From Candidatus Poribacteria bacterium (GTDB lineage: Bacteria; Poribacteria; WGA-4E; WGA-3G), in NCBI GenBank assembly GCA_022394775.1, contig JAGFCB010000137.1, positions 1-39,354 on the forward strand: DNA of 39,354 bases. The letters run 5' to 3'. The translations under genes were made by a program, and so were the position numbers. The number at the start of each line of letters is the position of its first letter. Positions within the stretch are counted from its first letter, which is position 1. Under the pieces are notes generated by a model. That model was not told the DNA's origin and searched no databases. It was given only the letters and a program-made list of their open reading frames with translations. Below are positions 32,242-39,354 of this stretch, piece by piece.

Positions 32242-33717
32242 TTACTCAAAATCACTGACCCGCGAGGCTTGGGGTGGGCGTGTCGGAAGTTCTTTCTCGG
32301 CTAATCTATGTTCAGGAATGTAATCGGAATAATCAGAAATTGAACCGTGCGTCAAAGCGTACACCACAACATTCGTCATGAAACGGTAGACACCGGGTGA
32401 ATAATGAACACTACGCGTCGCATAACTGACAGTCTCCATCGCACACATATAATCGCGACGGACAACAATAACCGACAACTTGTCGCCTACTGAAATCCCC
32501 TCAAGGTAGTTCCGTTTCGGTGGACGTGTACCCCACCAGAAGATGTCGAAACCGATAGGCGGTCCGCCCATTTCATAAAAGTTATTGTAGACTTCATGTC
32601 TGTTAGAAATCCGTTCAACATGATATTCCGGCATGACATAACGCATCTGTGCAAGAAAGAGACGCACCATCGTCTGCGCGGGTGCGTTTACGCCACAATC
32701 ATCAAAGACGAGGAATCCACCTTCCTCAACGAGGTAGCGACGCAATCCAGCAGCCTCAACCTCACTGAAACGACTATCCATTTTACCGCCACCATACTGC
32801 TGTCCGAGCAGCTTACGTGAACGCATGAGAGATGGATCGTGTCCTGTCATGAAAACGAGTGGTGCTTTGAGAAGATTGGCATCGGTGAGTTTCACCGCCC
32901 CACCTTCAACGCTCATGTCCGCTTTGATTTTTGTCCGCTCGTTGAGCCATTTCGTCAAAGCGTTGAGCGAAGAGGCATCCGCCCACCAATCGGAGAGACT
33001 GTGTCGGACCCGCGTGAAACGGAATACGCCCCGGATGTCTTTCCCTCTACCGATGACGCGTCCACCCGGATCTCCCTTCGGTAGGGGCAGCACGTCCTCA
33101 TTACCGAGGATGATATTCTCGACGACATCGCTGAGTGCTTCACGGGCAGTACCGACGTTTTCGACCATCGCAAGTCCGGGAGAACGTTCAAAGACGACTT
33201 TCACCTGTACGATCCTGCCTGCAACACCACGATCAACGTTATCCAGCCCAATAGAAGGCACACTTGCTACAGGGGCAGAGAATGCTAAGGCGTCCATGGC
33301 ATCTGATACTGACAGATTTGGGCGCATTACGGCTGTTGGTGCTGCTGTGTTAGGAACGACTCTGGGGACGCTTGGATCAATCGGTGGATTGACTTTGACA
33401 GTCTGTTTTGGCGCCTCAAACACCGTTCGCGGTTGGAAAATCTGTTTTTCAACAAGTACATCTATTACACGCGGTTGTGCTTGAATCTGTTCAACAACGA
33501 TCATATTTTGCGTTGGAACGGTCGGTTTAATAGCAGATTTGATAACAGGCTTCCGCACCTTAGGTCCCGGCGGCACTTTAAGCTGAAGCATCTCGACACC
33601 TATGAACTCTTGAAATCGTGGCGTTTGTGTAATCAGATAAATACCCGTAACAATTGCTATGGCGAGATGGAGTACCACAGAAGTGATCAAGGCACCTGAA
33701 GTTCTTTTTAGACGCAC
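32242..33717 (-). CDS. TonB-like anchored DUF4159 protein, copy 1
   Basis: The 491-residue protein starts with a cytoplasmic basic stretch and one membrane helix (SGALITSVVLHLAIAIVTGI), as in TonB, followed by a Pro/Val-rich linker (PPGPKVRKPVIKSAIKPTVP). From about residue 225 it carries a DUF4159 domain: FRFTRVRHSLSDWWADASSL, PLVFMTGHDPSL, LRRYLVEEGGFLVFDDCGVN and YEMGGPPIGFDIFWWGTRPP. DUF4159 has a class I glutamine amidotransferase-like fold in my understanding; no activity is known. The domain should be periplasmic. The start is GTG with GGAGG 9 bases upstream. It is a tandem paralogue of the next gene; most of the difference is in the linker. A MITE separates this gene from its ancestral promoter region. 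Confidence 0.88.
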   Translation of the reverse strand: MRLKRTSGALITSVVLHLAIAIVTGIYLITQTPRFQEFIGVEMLQLKVPPGPKVRKPVIKSAIKPTVPTQNMIVVEQIQAQPRVIDVLVEKQIFQPRTVFEAPKQTVKVNPPIDPSVPRVVPNTAAPTAVMRPNLSVSDAMDALAFSAPVASVPSIGLDNVDRGVAGRIVQVKVVFERSPGLAMVENVGTAREALSDVVENIILGNEDVLPLPKGDPGGRVIGRGKDIRGVFRFTRVRHSLSDWWADASSLNALTKWLNERTKIKADMSVEGGAVKLTDANLLKAPLVFMTGHDPSLMRSRKLLGQQYGGGKMDSRFSEVEAAGLRRYLVEEGGFLVFDDCGVNAPAQTMVRLFLAQMRYVMPEYHVERISNRHEVYNNFYEMGGPPIGFDIFWWGTRPPKRNYLEGISVGDKLSVIVVRRDYMCAMETVSYATRSVHYSPGVYRFMTNVVVYALTHGSISDYSDYIPEHRLAEKELPTRPPQASRVSDFE

Positions 33718-33751
33718 TGGTCATCACCTCCAAAAGAGATACTTGTTAAAG

Positions 33752-33875
33752 TTAGGACTTACGCAATTCCTCTCAAAGTCCCCCTGATAAGGGGGATTTA
33801 GGGGGTTAAACAACTAAAATCGCTACTTTTTCGGTGGAATATATCGCTTTTGGACACAATCTGCGTAAGTCCTAA
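33752..33875. mobile_element. MITE, 124 bp, with perfect 14-bp terminal inverted repeats and 3-bp target duplication
   Basis: The ends TTAGGACTTACGCA (33752-33765) and TGCGTAAGTCCTAA (33862-33875) are perfect inverted repeats. AAG lies directly outside both ends (33749-33751 and 33876-33878). Inside is the hairpin CCCCCT-gata-AGGGGG and the run GGGGGATTTAGGGGG. There is no ORF, so it must be moved by a transposase elsewhere. Confidence 0.88.
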
Positions 33876-33883
33876 AAGTAAAT

Positions 33884-33899
33884 GTGATTTCTATGCCAA
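33884..33899 (-). promoter_or_regulatory. decayed sigma-54 promoter of DUF4159 gene 1
   Basis: TTGGCATAGAAATCAC aligns base for base with TTGGCACGGAAATTGC in front of the paralogue at 33989-35467. The -24 GG is kept, but the -12 GC is lost. A MITE now lies between this site and the gene. Confidence 0.5.
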
Positions 33900-33909
33900 T
33901 GTTAGTGAA

Positions 33910-33944
33910 GTTGTTCAGTTACCCATGGTAGATAACTGAACAAC
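33910..33944 (-). terminator. terminator-like hairpin after DUF4159 gene 2
   Basis: GTTGTTCAGTTA and TAACTGAACAAC form a perfect 12-bp stem. It is homologous to the hairpin after the paralogue, sharing GTT(G/A)TTCAGTTATC. The T tract is poor, so termination may be weak. Confidence 0.6.
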
Positions 33945-33988
33945 CCAAAGTGAAGTGAGTATTCTTTTTAATTCCACTCACACAAATC

Positions 33989-35467
33989 TTACTCAAAACT
34001 ACCGACCCTTGCGGCTTGAGGTGCGCTTGTCGGGAGTTCTTTCTTGGTTAATACGTTTTCGGGTACATAACCGGAGTAATCGGAGATTGAACCGTGTGTC
34101 AACGCATAGACCACAACATTCGTCATGAAACGATAGACACCGGGTGAATAATGGACGTTCCGCGTCGGAAGACTCACGGATTCCATGGCACACATATAGT
34201 CACGACGGACAACGATAACGGACAACTTGTCCCCAACAGAAATACCCTCAAGGTAATTCCTTTTCGGTGGACGCGTGCCCCACCAGAAGATGTCGAACCC
34301 AACAGGTGGACCGCCCATTTCATAGAAGTTGTTGTAAACTTCATGATTGTTGGAAATCCGTTCGACATGATATTCAGGTATGACATAACGCATCTGTGCG
34401 AGGAAGAGACGAATCATCGCCTGCGCGGGCGCGTTCACCCCGCAGTCATCAAAGACGAGGAACCCGCCTTTTTCGACGAGGTAGCGACGCAGTCCAGCCG
34501 CTTCAGCCTCGCTGAGACGACCATCTAACTTACCGCCACCATATTGCCGTCCGAGTAGGTTCCGAGAACGGACGAGAGACGGATCGTGTCCTGTCATGAA
34601 GACGAGCGGTGATTTGAAGAGGTTTGCATCGGTGAGTTTCAATGCGCCGCCTTCAACATTCATGTCGGTCTTGATTTTTGTTCGCTCGTTGAGCCATTGC
34701 GTCAATGCGTTGAGCGAGGAAGCATCTGCCCACCAGTCAGAGAGACTGTGCCGGATCCGAGTGAAGCGGAATACGCCACGGATGTCTTTCCCTTTACCGA
34801 TAACGTGTCCATGCGGTTCACCTCTTGGCGCAGGTGGTACTTCGTTGAAACCGAGGTTGACTTTTCTATCAACAGCATCAATACCACTTTTTACGACACC
34901 AACATGTTGAACCATAGCAAGACCGGGTGAACGTTCAAAAGTCACTTTTACCTGCACCGCACTACCCGCGGCACCACGTCCGATGTTAGCAGGTGCAGCG
35001 GAGGGCGCGTTTGCCACCGGTGCTGAGAATGACAAAGCATCGGGGGGATCTGATACTGGCAGGTTTGTCGGTGTTACAGGCGACGGTGCCGCCGCATTCG
35101 GTGTGACCACTTTCGGTACATTCGGATTAATCGGCGCATTGACTTTAACAGTCTGACTTGAAAACTCAAGCACTGTCTGAGGTCGGTAACTGTACTTATC
35201 ACTAAACAGGGTTGTTACACGAGGTTTCACTTGTACCGGTTCAACGACAACTGTATCCTGCGTCGGAACAGTCGGTTTAATAGGCGGTCTAATAATAGGA
35301 ACTTTTACCGTAGGTTTCGGCGGTTTCGTAGGTTCAAGGATTTCGGCACCTATGAACTCTTGGAAATGTGGCGTTTGCGTGATTAGATAAACACCTGCAA
35401 GGAACGCTAAGACCAGATGAAGTCCCAAGGAAGTTATCAAGGCACCTGAGGTTCTTTTCGTACGCAT
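33989..35467 (-). CDS. TonB-like anchored DUF4159 protein, copy 2
   Basis: The 492-residue paralogue of the next gene has the same plan: a membrane anchor (SGALITSLGLHLVLAFLAGV), a Pro-rich linker (PTKPPKPTVKVPIIRPPIKP) and DUF4159 from about residue 225 (FRFTRIRHSLSDWWADASSL, FDDCGVNAPAQAMIRLFLAQ, FDIFWWGTRPPKRNYLEGIS). The C-terminal domains are nearly the same; the linkers differ strongly. GGAGG stands 9 bases before the ATG. A near-consensus sigma-54 site is just upstream. TonB-like anchors usually need ExbB/ExbD, but none is in the window. A periplasmic or membrane-linked structural role is possible. Confidence 0.88.
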   Translation of the reverse strand: MRTKRTSGALITSLGLHLVLAFLAGVYLITQTPHFQEFIGAEILEPTKPPKPTVKVPIIRPPIKPTVPTQDTVVVEPVQVKPRVTTLFSDKYSYRPQTVLEFSSQTVKVNAPINPNVPKVVTPNAAAPSPVTPTNLPVSDPPDALSFSAPVANAPSAAPANIGRGAAGSAVQVKVTFERSPGLAMVQHVGVVKSGIDAVDRKVNLGFNEVPPAPRGEPHGHVIGKGKDIRGVFRFTRIRHSLSDWWADASSLNALTQWLNERTKIKTDMNVEGGALKLTDANLFKSPLVFMTGHDPSLVRSRNLLGRQYGGGKLDGRLSEAEAAGLRRYLVEKGGFLVFDDCGVNAPAQAMIRLFLAQMRYVIPEYHVERISNNHEVYNNFYEMGGPPVGFDIFWWGTRPPKRNYLEGISVGDKLSVIVVRRDYMCAMESVSLPTRNVHYSPGVYRFMTNVVVYALTHGSISDYSGYVPENVLTKKELPTSAPQAARVGSFE

Positions 35468-35506
35468 TCGTTTTTACCTCCAAAAATAGTAGTTGCTGAG
35501 GTAAAC

Positions 35507-35522
35507 GCAATTTCCGTGCCAA
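35507..35522 (-). promoter_or_regulatory. sigma-54 promoter of DUF4159 gene 2
   Basis: On the minus strand TTGGCACGGAAATTGC matches the RpoN consensus (TTGGCACG-N4-TTGC) at every conserved position with correct spacing. Transcription would start near 35495, leaving a leader of about 28 bases with the GGAGG of the gene. No upstream enhancer site was identified. Confidence 0.65.
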
Positions 35523-35745
35523 TGTTAAAACGCTGAATTTGGCGGTAATACGCGATTTAACTGCACGAAAATGGACAATCGCCTTTTTAAACTGCACGAA
35601 AATGGGCTATTTAGGTGAAGTGATTCGGGAAAACAATTTGCGGATCCAGTGTGATTGGAAGTCGAACTTACCGCTATCGGGACTTCGCGCGAGGTTGCAA
35701 ACCTCATCGGCGAGGAGAGTCGATGGAACGATTTGGAGATCGCAC
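35523..35745. other. intergenic region with a 16-bp direct repeat and a possible gene remnant
   Basis: AACTGCACGAAAATGG occurs at 35559-35574 and 35590-35605, 31 bp apart. From about 35655 a plus-strand frame reads LEVELTAIGTSREVANLIGE then ESRWNDLEIALIL and is closed by stops. It looks protein-like but I cannot name it; it may be the tail of a lost gene. It overlaps the end of the cysteine desulfurase gene on the other strand. Confidence 0.35.
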
Positions 35746-36906
35746 TTATCCTCTATATAGGGTGCGCATCTGTTGGATGACTTTGGGTAATTTAGTGATG
35801 ACTGTATCTATCTCCGCTTCGGTTGTATTTCTACCGAGCGAAAAGCGGACGGTGCCTTGCGCTAAACGTGGCGGTAAGCCGAGTGCTGCGAGGACATGCG
35901 ACGGTTCCATAGAACCAGAAGTACACGCAGAACCTGTCGAGACACAGATACCCTCCATATCCAGACGGAGGATGAGGCTTTCACCCTCCACATCCTCAAA
36001 GGAGACGTTAAGGGTACCGGGCGCGCAGTGGTCGGGATGTCCGTTGTAGTGGAGTCGATTGATGTGTGCATCTAAGCCATCGCGCAATCGATGCGTTAAA
36101 GCAGTGAGATGTTGTGCGTAGGTATCCTGTTCCTGTTTCGCGAGCTCGGAAGCAACGCCGAGTCCAACAATTGCCGGGACATTCTCGGATCCGGCGCGGC
36201 GGTTGCGTTCATGTGCACCCCCGTGAACGAGGTTCGCCAGCCGAGTGCCACGGCGAATGTAGAGGACACCAATGCCTTTGGGTGCGTAAATCTTGTGTCC
36301 AGAAAATGCGAGGAGATTCACACCGAGTGCCTGAACGTCCATATCTAATTTGCCGACCGATTGTACAGCATCGGTATGGAAGGGGATCTCATGTTCGTTG
36401 GCAATCTCACATATCTCCGCAAGCGGTTGAATCGTGCCGTTCTCGTTGTTGACGTGCATGATAGAGATCAGCACAGTGGTGTCGCGGATTGCCCCGCGAA
36501 GCTGCTGAAGATCAATCCGTCCGTGTCTGTCTACTGGCAAATAGGTTGTCTCGAAACCGCGTTGCTCAAGGTACTGGCAAGTGTGTAAAACGGCGTGATG
36601 CTCTACGGAGGAAGTAATGATGTGATTGCCCGCGCCGCGGCTCTTCTGTAGCTCGGTTAGACCTTTGATGGCGTGGTTATCTGCCTCGGTACCGCTCCCA
36701 GTAAAGATGATTTCGCTGGGACTTTTAGCATTGATAAGTTCAGCAACCTGTTCGCGTGCAGTATCGATGGCAGTGCGTGCTTCGCGTCCGTAGGCGTGGA
36801 TGCTGGAACCGTTGCCGAATGCATCAATGAGATACGGCATCATCGCGTCCCGGACTTCGGGGCGGAGCGGTGTTGTAGCGTTGTAGTCTAAATAGATACG
36901 TTCCAT
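35746..36906 (-). CDS. cysteine desulfurase (NifS/IscS family)
   Basis: This PLP enzyme takes sulfur from cysteine for Fe-S clusters and other thio-cofactors. The 386-residue protein shows LDYNATTPLRPEV, the conserved His in SVEHHA (H104), HVNNENGTIQPL, HTDAVQS, the PLP lysine K205 in FSGHKIYAPKG and the catalytic C328 in GSACTSGSMEPSHVL. The active-site loop is the long (group I, NifS/IscS-like) form. No iscU, iscA or sufBCD gene is next to it, so the acceptor is unknown; it could serve Fe-S assembly or tRNA thiolation. It follows the COG3014-like lipoprotein gene by 31 bp and may be read with it. No strong Shine-Dalgarno sequence; TAGGAG lies about 20 bases before the ATG. Confidence 0.94.
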   Translation of the reverse strand: MERIYLDYNATTPLRPEVRDAMMPYLIDAFGNGSSIHAYGREARTAIDTAREQVAELINAKSPSEIIFTGSGTEADNHAIKGLTELQKSRGAGNHIITSSVEHHAVLHTCQYLEQRGFETTYLPVDRHGRIDLQQLRGAIRDTTVLISIMHVNNENGTIQPLAEICEIANEHEIPFHTDAVQSVGKLDMDVQALGVNLLAFSGHKIYAPKGIGVLYIRRGTRLANLVHGGAHERNRRAGSENVPAIVGLGVASELAKQEQDTYAQHLTALTHRLRDGLDAHINRLHYNGHPDHCAPGTLNVSFEDVEGESLILRLDMEGICVSTGSACTSGSMEPSHVLAALGLPPRLAQGTVRFSLGRNTTEAEIDTVITKLPKVIQQMRTLYRG

Positions 36907-36937
36907 ATTTTTTGTCTATATCGCAATTAGGAGAAGT

Positions 36938-38272
36938 TTATTCATAAGTTCGATGGTTCAAAAAGGTTATTCGATTTGCATCAATCTTAATATCTGGCAC
37001 AGACTGACTTCCACGGACCTGCCCGTTCGCATCCAAAAAGGAGAGATTGAGTGTATGCGTGCCTGTGGGGAGCGGCATCCGTACCATAAAGATTTGATTC
37101 GGCAGTGTTCGCCAAGAGCGGGTATCTGCTTGTTCTGTTAAGACCCCCGCAAGATTTGTAAGGAGACCCAAGGCTTCATTTTTTTTGTTTGCCTGTCGGA
37201 ATATCAAGTATTTTCCTACAGCCCGTACTAATGTCCGTAAAAGAATCATAGGACGCTGCGCCTTGAAGGTTTCAATCGCGATGGTTTCTACGTCCTCAAC
37301 AAGTACGCCACTTTCTTGATTTTCTCCTACTGCAACTTTAATTCCGTTGAAGCGTGGACGGTGTGAGCCAATTGTCGGTATCGCAACGCGCAAGAGATAT
37401 TCTAATTTTACCTCTTCATAGACCCGCCCTTCACGCTTCATAAGCGTCGGTACAAACTTTTCATCTTCCACATCATCCGTTTTGAGAATAGGAAACATCA
37501 ATGCCTCTTTGCCTTTGGAAGGGACATAACCGCTCTCGTAAAAGAGAATCAGTTCACCAGTATTTTCAGGACGTGGTGGCGGCTCTCCGTACTGCTCTCG
37601 ATACCGTTCAAACTCATCAGTAAACCCAAGCTTACGCGTCAATCGAACAAGTGCATTGCCGATGTCTTTTGGCGTTTCCACATCTGTTTTCTCCGCTGCG
37701 TTTTCATAGTACTCGGCGGCTTGCTTGTAAGAAATCAAGGCATCATTCCATTCACCTACGGCTTCAAAGAACATACCGGAGAGGTGTGCGAGAAACCCTG
37801 TTCCAAAGAAATCGTATTTCTCGTCTTCACCCTTAAAGTAGTTGATGAGAGCTGTAGCGCGACGACATTCTACCAATGCCCCATCTAATTGATTTAGATA
37901 GATGTAGTTGAGCGCGCTATAATAGTGGCTCAAAAGCCTCTCGTACTGCGTAGCGGAATACGGACGTAATTTTTCGGAGGTGACCAGTGAACCCAACTCT
38001 TTTGAAACACTTTTAGTGTAGCGATCTTCTGCAATATCTCCAGCTATGTCAAGTGCCGCACTGCTCTCCGCAAAGTGGTTCGCATAATGCGCAACCAGGC
38101 CGAGTTCAAACTGGTGCGGGATATCCGGTTCTTTCGGGGCATGTTTCTGAAGATAGGTGTAGGCATTTTCTGCCTTACCTGTCTCTAACGGTTCTATGAC
38201 TTCTTGAAACTTATAACCGGCACAGCCTATCATCAAGGAGATAATAAGCAGAAACGGGAGTGTTTTGATCAT
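36938..38272 (-). CDS. COG3014-like lipoprotein with TPR-type helices
   Basis: The 444-residue protein has a lipoprotein signal peptide (LLIISLMIGCAG; lipobox Cys at residue 17). Helical pairs from about residue 35 to 220 look TPR-like (YSALNYIYLNQLDGALVECR, NDALISYKQAAEYYENAAEK). The second half is beta-rich, with GELILFYESGYVPSKGKEAL and RSWRTLPNQIFMVRMPLPTG. I associate this pattern with COG3014 lipoproteins. They are often coded next to LpoB-like proteins, as here: the LpoB-like gene is 63 bp upstream. It is probably in the periplasm, attached to the outer membrane. A role in cell-wall synthesis is suggested only by the neighbour. GGAGA lies close to the ATG. Confidence 0.8.
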   Translation of the reverse strand: MIKTLPFLLIISLMIGCAGYKFQEVIEPLETGKAENAYTYLQKHAPKEPDIPHQFELGLVAHYANHFAESSAALDIAGDIAEDRYTKSVSKELGSLVTSEKLRPYSATQYERLLSHYYSALNYIYLNQLDGALVECRRATALINYFKGEDEKYDFFGTGFLAHLSGMFFEAVGEWNDALISYKQAAEYYENAAEKTDVETPKDIGNALVRLTRKLGFTDEFERYREQYGEPPPRPENTGELILFYESGYVPSKGKEALMFPILKTDDVEDEKFVPTLMKREGRVYEEVKLEYLLRVAIPTIGSHRPRFNGIKVAVGENQESGVLVEDVETIAIETFKAQRPMILLRTLVRAVGKYLIFRQANKKNEALGLLTNLAGVLTEQADTRSWRTLPNQIFMVRMPLPTGTHTLNLSFLDANGQVRGSQSVPDIKIDANRITFLNHRTYE

Positions 38273-38303
38273 CGGTCTCCGTAGATTTGAAAAGCATCAT
38301 TAA

Positions 38304-38324
38304 GGGTGGGCACGGGACCCACCC
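38304..38324. repeat. intercistronic GC hairpin
   Basis: GGGTGGG and CCCACCC pair across CACGGGA between the two lipoprotein genes. There is no T tract, so it is more likely an RNA-stabilising or REP-like element than a terminator. Confidence 0.5.
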
Positions 38325-38335
38325 AAACAAACGTA

Positions 38336-38968
38336 TTATGGTTTAAACTTGCTTCGTCCGATAAATTTCTTAATTTTTTTCTGTCCGATCCAGATTTTCT
38401 CATTCGTCTCGATGTTCGTTAACGTGAGGTCTGTTTGATAAAAGACGACCTGGTCGCCGCCCTCTCGGTCTTCAATGGTATTGATTTCACCGGTCATCAT
38501 ATAATCGGCACCGAGTTCGCGTCCCATCCGTTTAACGGTTTCAAGCGCAGCGAATTCGCCTTGATCAGCACGCTCTTCGCGAATTTCACTCCGTTCATTT
38601 GAACTGGAGACCGTTCGGACTTTCCCAGAGTTAATAAAAGCGCGTTCAATATCGGATATAAATGTAGCGACAGCGATATGCTCCATACTCTTATTACGAA
38701 TGCCGCCAACAATCACGACCGGTTTGCCACCAGCACTTATCCCGTGGTCGTTAATCCATGAGTGTGTCAAGCAGTCGCCAATAATTTCATCTGCCACCAT
38801 ACGCGAATCTGTGTCATTCCAACGTCCTGACAAGTCAATAGTGGTGTCAGCATCAACGCGGGTAACCTGTTTAGAAGAACCGCAACCGCTGAAAATTGTG
38901 ATACCAACGAGAAGAGTGCAAATTGTAAGGCTATATTTTACAGACTTGACCGTCAAAATTTTATACAT
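38336..38968 (-). CDS. LpoB-like lipoprotein (penicillin-binding protein activator family)
   Basis: The 210-residue protein starts MYKILTVKSVKYSLTICTLL and has the lipobox IFSGCGSS. The mature part has DLSGRWNDTDSRMVADEIIG, GKPVVIVGGIRNKSMEHIAV, FISDIERAFINSGKVRTVSS and a C-terminal IETNEKIWIGQKKIKKFIGR, characteristic of the LpoB family. In E. coli LpoB activates PBP1b from the outer membrane. ATG 38968 is chosen because AAAAAGGAG precedes it; the open frame to 39040 is encoded by a dispersed repeat and is not real. It lies upstream of the COG3014-like gene. Confidence 0.85.
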   Translation of the reverse strand: MYKILTVKSVKYSLTICTLLVGITIFSGCGSSKQVTRVDADTTIDLSGRWNDTDSRMVADEIIGDCLTHSWINDHGISAGGKPVVIVGGIRNKSMEHIAVATFISDIERAFINSGKVRTVSSSNERSEIREERADQGEFAALETVKRMGRELGADYMMTGEINTIEDREGGDQVVFYQTDLTLTNIETNEKIWIGQKKIKKFIGRSKFKP

Positions 38969-38983
38969 TCGGTATACTCCTTT

Positions 38984-39053
38984 TTGGTTTTTAGATTTAT
39001 CTTGCGGAAGAATAACGTAAATGTGGGCTTTGACGCACATTGCTTAAATCCGT
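38984..39053 (-). repeat. dispersed repeat upstream of the LpoB-like gene
   Basis: On the minus strand CGGATTTAAGCAATG, GTGCGTCAAAG and CGTTATTCTTCCGCAAGATA match the repeat before the HAD gene (4645-4708). Here a normal Shine-Dalgarno sequence lies between the repeat and the ATG. Confidence 0.6.
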
Positions 39054-39104
39054 TTGCACTGTTGTTGTAGGCTACTATCCTGCTCTAATTTTTCCACGCA
39101 GCCG

Positions 39105-39184
39105 TAGCCCGTAACGTAGTGGAGGGCGGATTTAAGAATGGCACTTCATCAGCTGTTCTCATATTATTCCTCCGCAAGGTATGA
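39105..39184 (+). repeat. dispersed repeat, inverted copy after thrS
   Basis: GTAGCCCGTAACGTAGTGGA, GGGCGGATTTAAGAATGGC and TTATTCCTCCGCAAGGTAT are related to the copies at 4625-4708 and 38984-39053, in opposite orientation to the latter. It ends next to the thrS stop codon. Confidence 0.55.
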
Positions 39185-39354
39185 TTAAAAGTCTAAGTCG
39201 GTTTCCTGAACAATTTTGTCAATAAAAGTATCAAGTGCCATTGCACCGATGTCGCCTTCATCTCGGCTCCGGACGCTAACCGTACGACTCTCCTCCTCAC
39301 GTCCACCAATAATTAACATATACGGTACACGTTGCAAACGGGCTTGGCGGATCT
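39185..39354 (-). CDS. thrS: threonyl-tRNA synthetase, C-terminal fragment (cut by window edge)
   Basis: The reverse strand at the right edge encodes 55 residues ending at TAA 39185-39187. QARLQRVPYMLIIGGREEES then RTVSVRSRDEGDIGAMALDT and FIDKIVQETDLDF match the end of the class II anticodon-binding domain of ThrS (pattern KVPYMLVVGxxE, TVSVRxRxGxDxGxM). Related ProRS and HisRS lack the SVRxRxxGD pattern. The rest of the gene lies beyond 39354. Confidence 0.85.
   Translation of the reverse strand, partial: IRQARLQRVPYMLIIGGREEESRTVSVRSRDEGDIGAMALDTFIDKIVQETDLDF

Noticed and set aside
35651..36049. 132-residue plus-strand ORF
   Set aside because: Most of it is antisense to the cysteine desulfurase gene, which has intact catalytic residues.
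38969..39040. N-terminal extension of the LpoB-like protein
   Set aside because: It is encoded by a dispersed repeat; the strong Shine-Dalgarno and lipoprotein signal peptide place the start at 38968.

Overview
The window looks like chromosomal DNA of a Candidatus Poribacteria-type bacterium or a close relative. I infer this from the protein style: secreted proteins with paired dockerin-like calcium repeats (DVNxDGxVNxxDLVLV), a C-terminal secretion/FlgD-like domain starting LLPNYPNPFNPETWIPYQL, TonB-anchored DUF4159 proteins, a DUF6785-like membrane protein and Ldh2-family dehydrogenases. No 16S rRNA gene is present to confirm it. TAA, TGA and TAG all act as normal stops. No tRNA, rRNA or CRISPR array was recognised.

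Layout. 1-2922 (minus): two halves of a heterodimeric ABC exporter; the second half runs off the left edge. 3047-6778 (plus): a sigma-70 promoter, 6-phosphogluconate dehydrogenase, a HAD phosphatase, a D-2-hydroxyacid dehydrogenase and a strong terminator. 6783-8731: a graveyard of toxin-antitoxin genes (HicB-like, antitoxin + PemK/MazF-like toxin, a second antitoxin fossil) around one intact HTH gene, with several repeats. 8732-10825 (plus): a VIT-VWA protein, followed by more antitoxin fossils. 11241-17464 (minus): a nitrate assimilation cluster, nasT-like ANTAR regulator - nirA - narK/nrtP - narB. 17704-26918 (minus): a methyltransferase, HypE-like protein, DUF6785-like membrane protein, homocysteine methyltransferase/MTHFR fusion, secreted dockerin/heme/copper-monooxygenase protein, glycosyltransferase and SDR. 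27058-31956 (minus): a secreted WD40-metalloprotease-dockerin protein and two tandem Ldh2 dehydrogenases. 32053-35522 (minus): two tandem DUF4159 paralogues and two MITE-like elements. 35746-39354 (minus): cysteine desulfurase, two lipoproteins (COG3014-like and LpoB-like) and the 3' end of thrS.

The most interesting system is the nitrate cluster. The leader between the ANTAR gene and nirA can fold into two adjacent hairpins, each with a six-base loop carrying A at position 1 and G at position 4, as known for ANTAR target RNAs. The second hairpin shares its bases with the 5' arm of an 11-bp terminator stem followed by a U tract. This predicts that the ANTAR protein holds the antiterminated form and lets transcription pass into nirA-narK-narB. 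The structural gene order is that of the ferredoxin-dependent cyanobacterial set.

A second theme is a dispersed repeat whose end, roughly CCGCAAGGAAAAATAAAAAA, lies directly in front of start codons (narB, narK, a glycosyltransferase, the HAD gene), where it seems to supply the ribosome binding site. In narB a tandem duplication of it has become the N-terminus of the protein. A third theme is the DUF4159 pair: one copy has a near-consensus sigma-54 promoter, while the other has a decayed version separated from the gene by a 124-bp MITE with a 3-bp target duplication.
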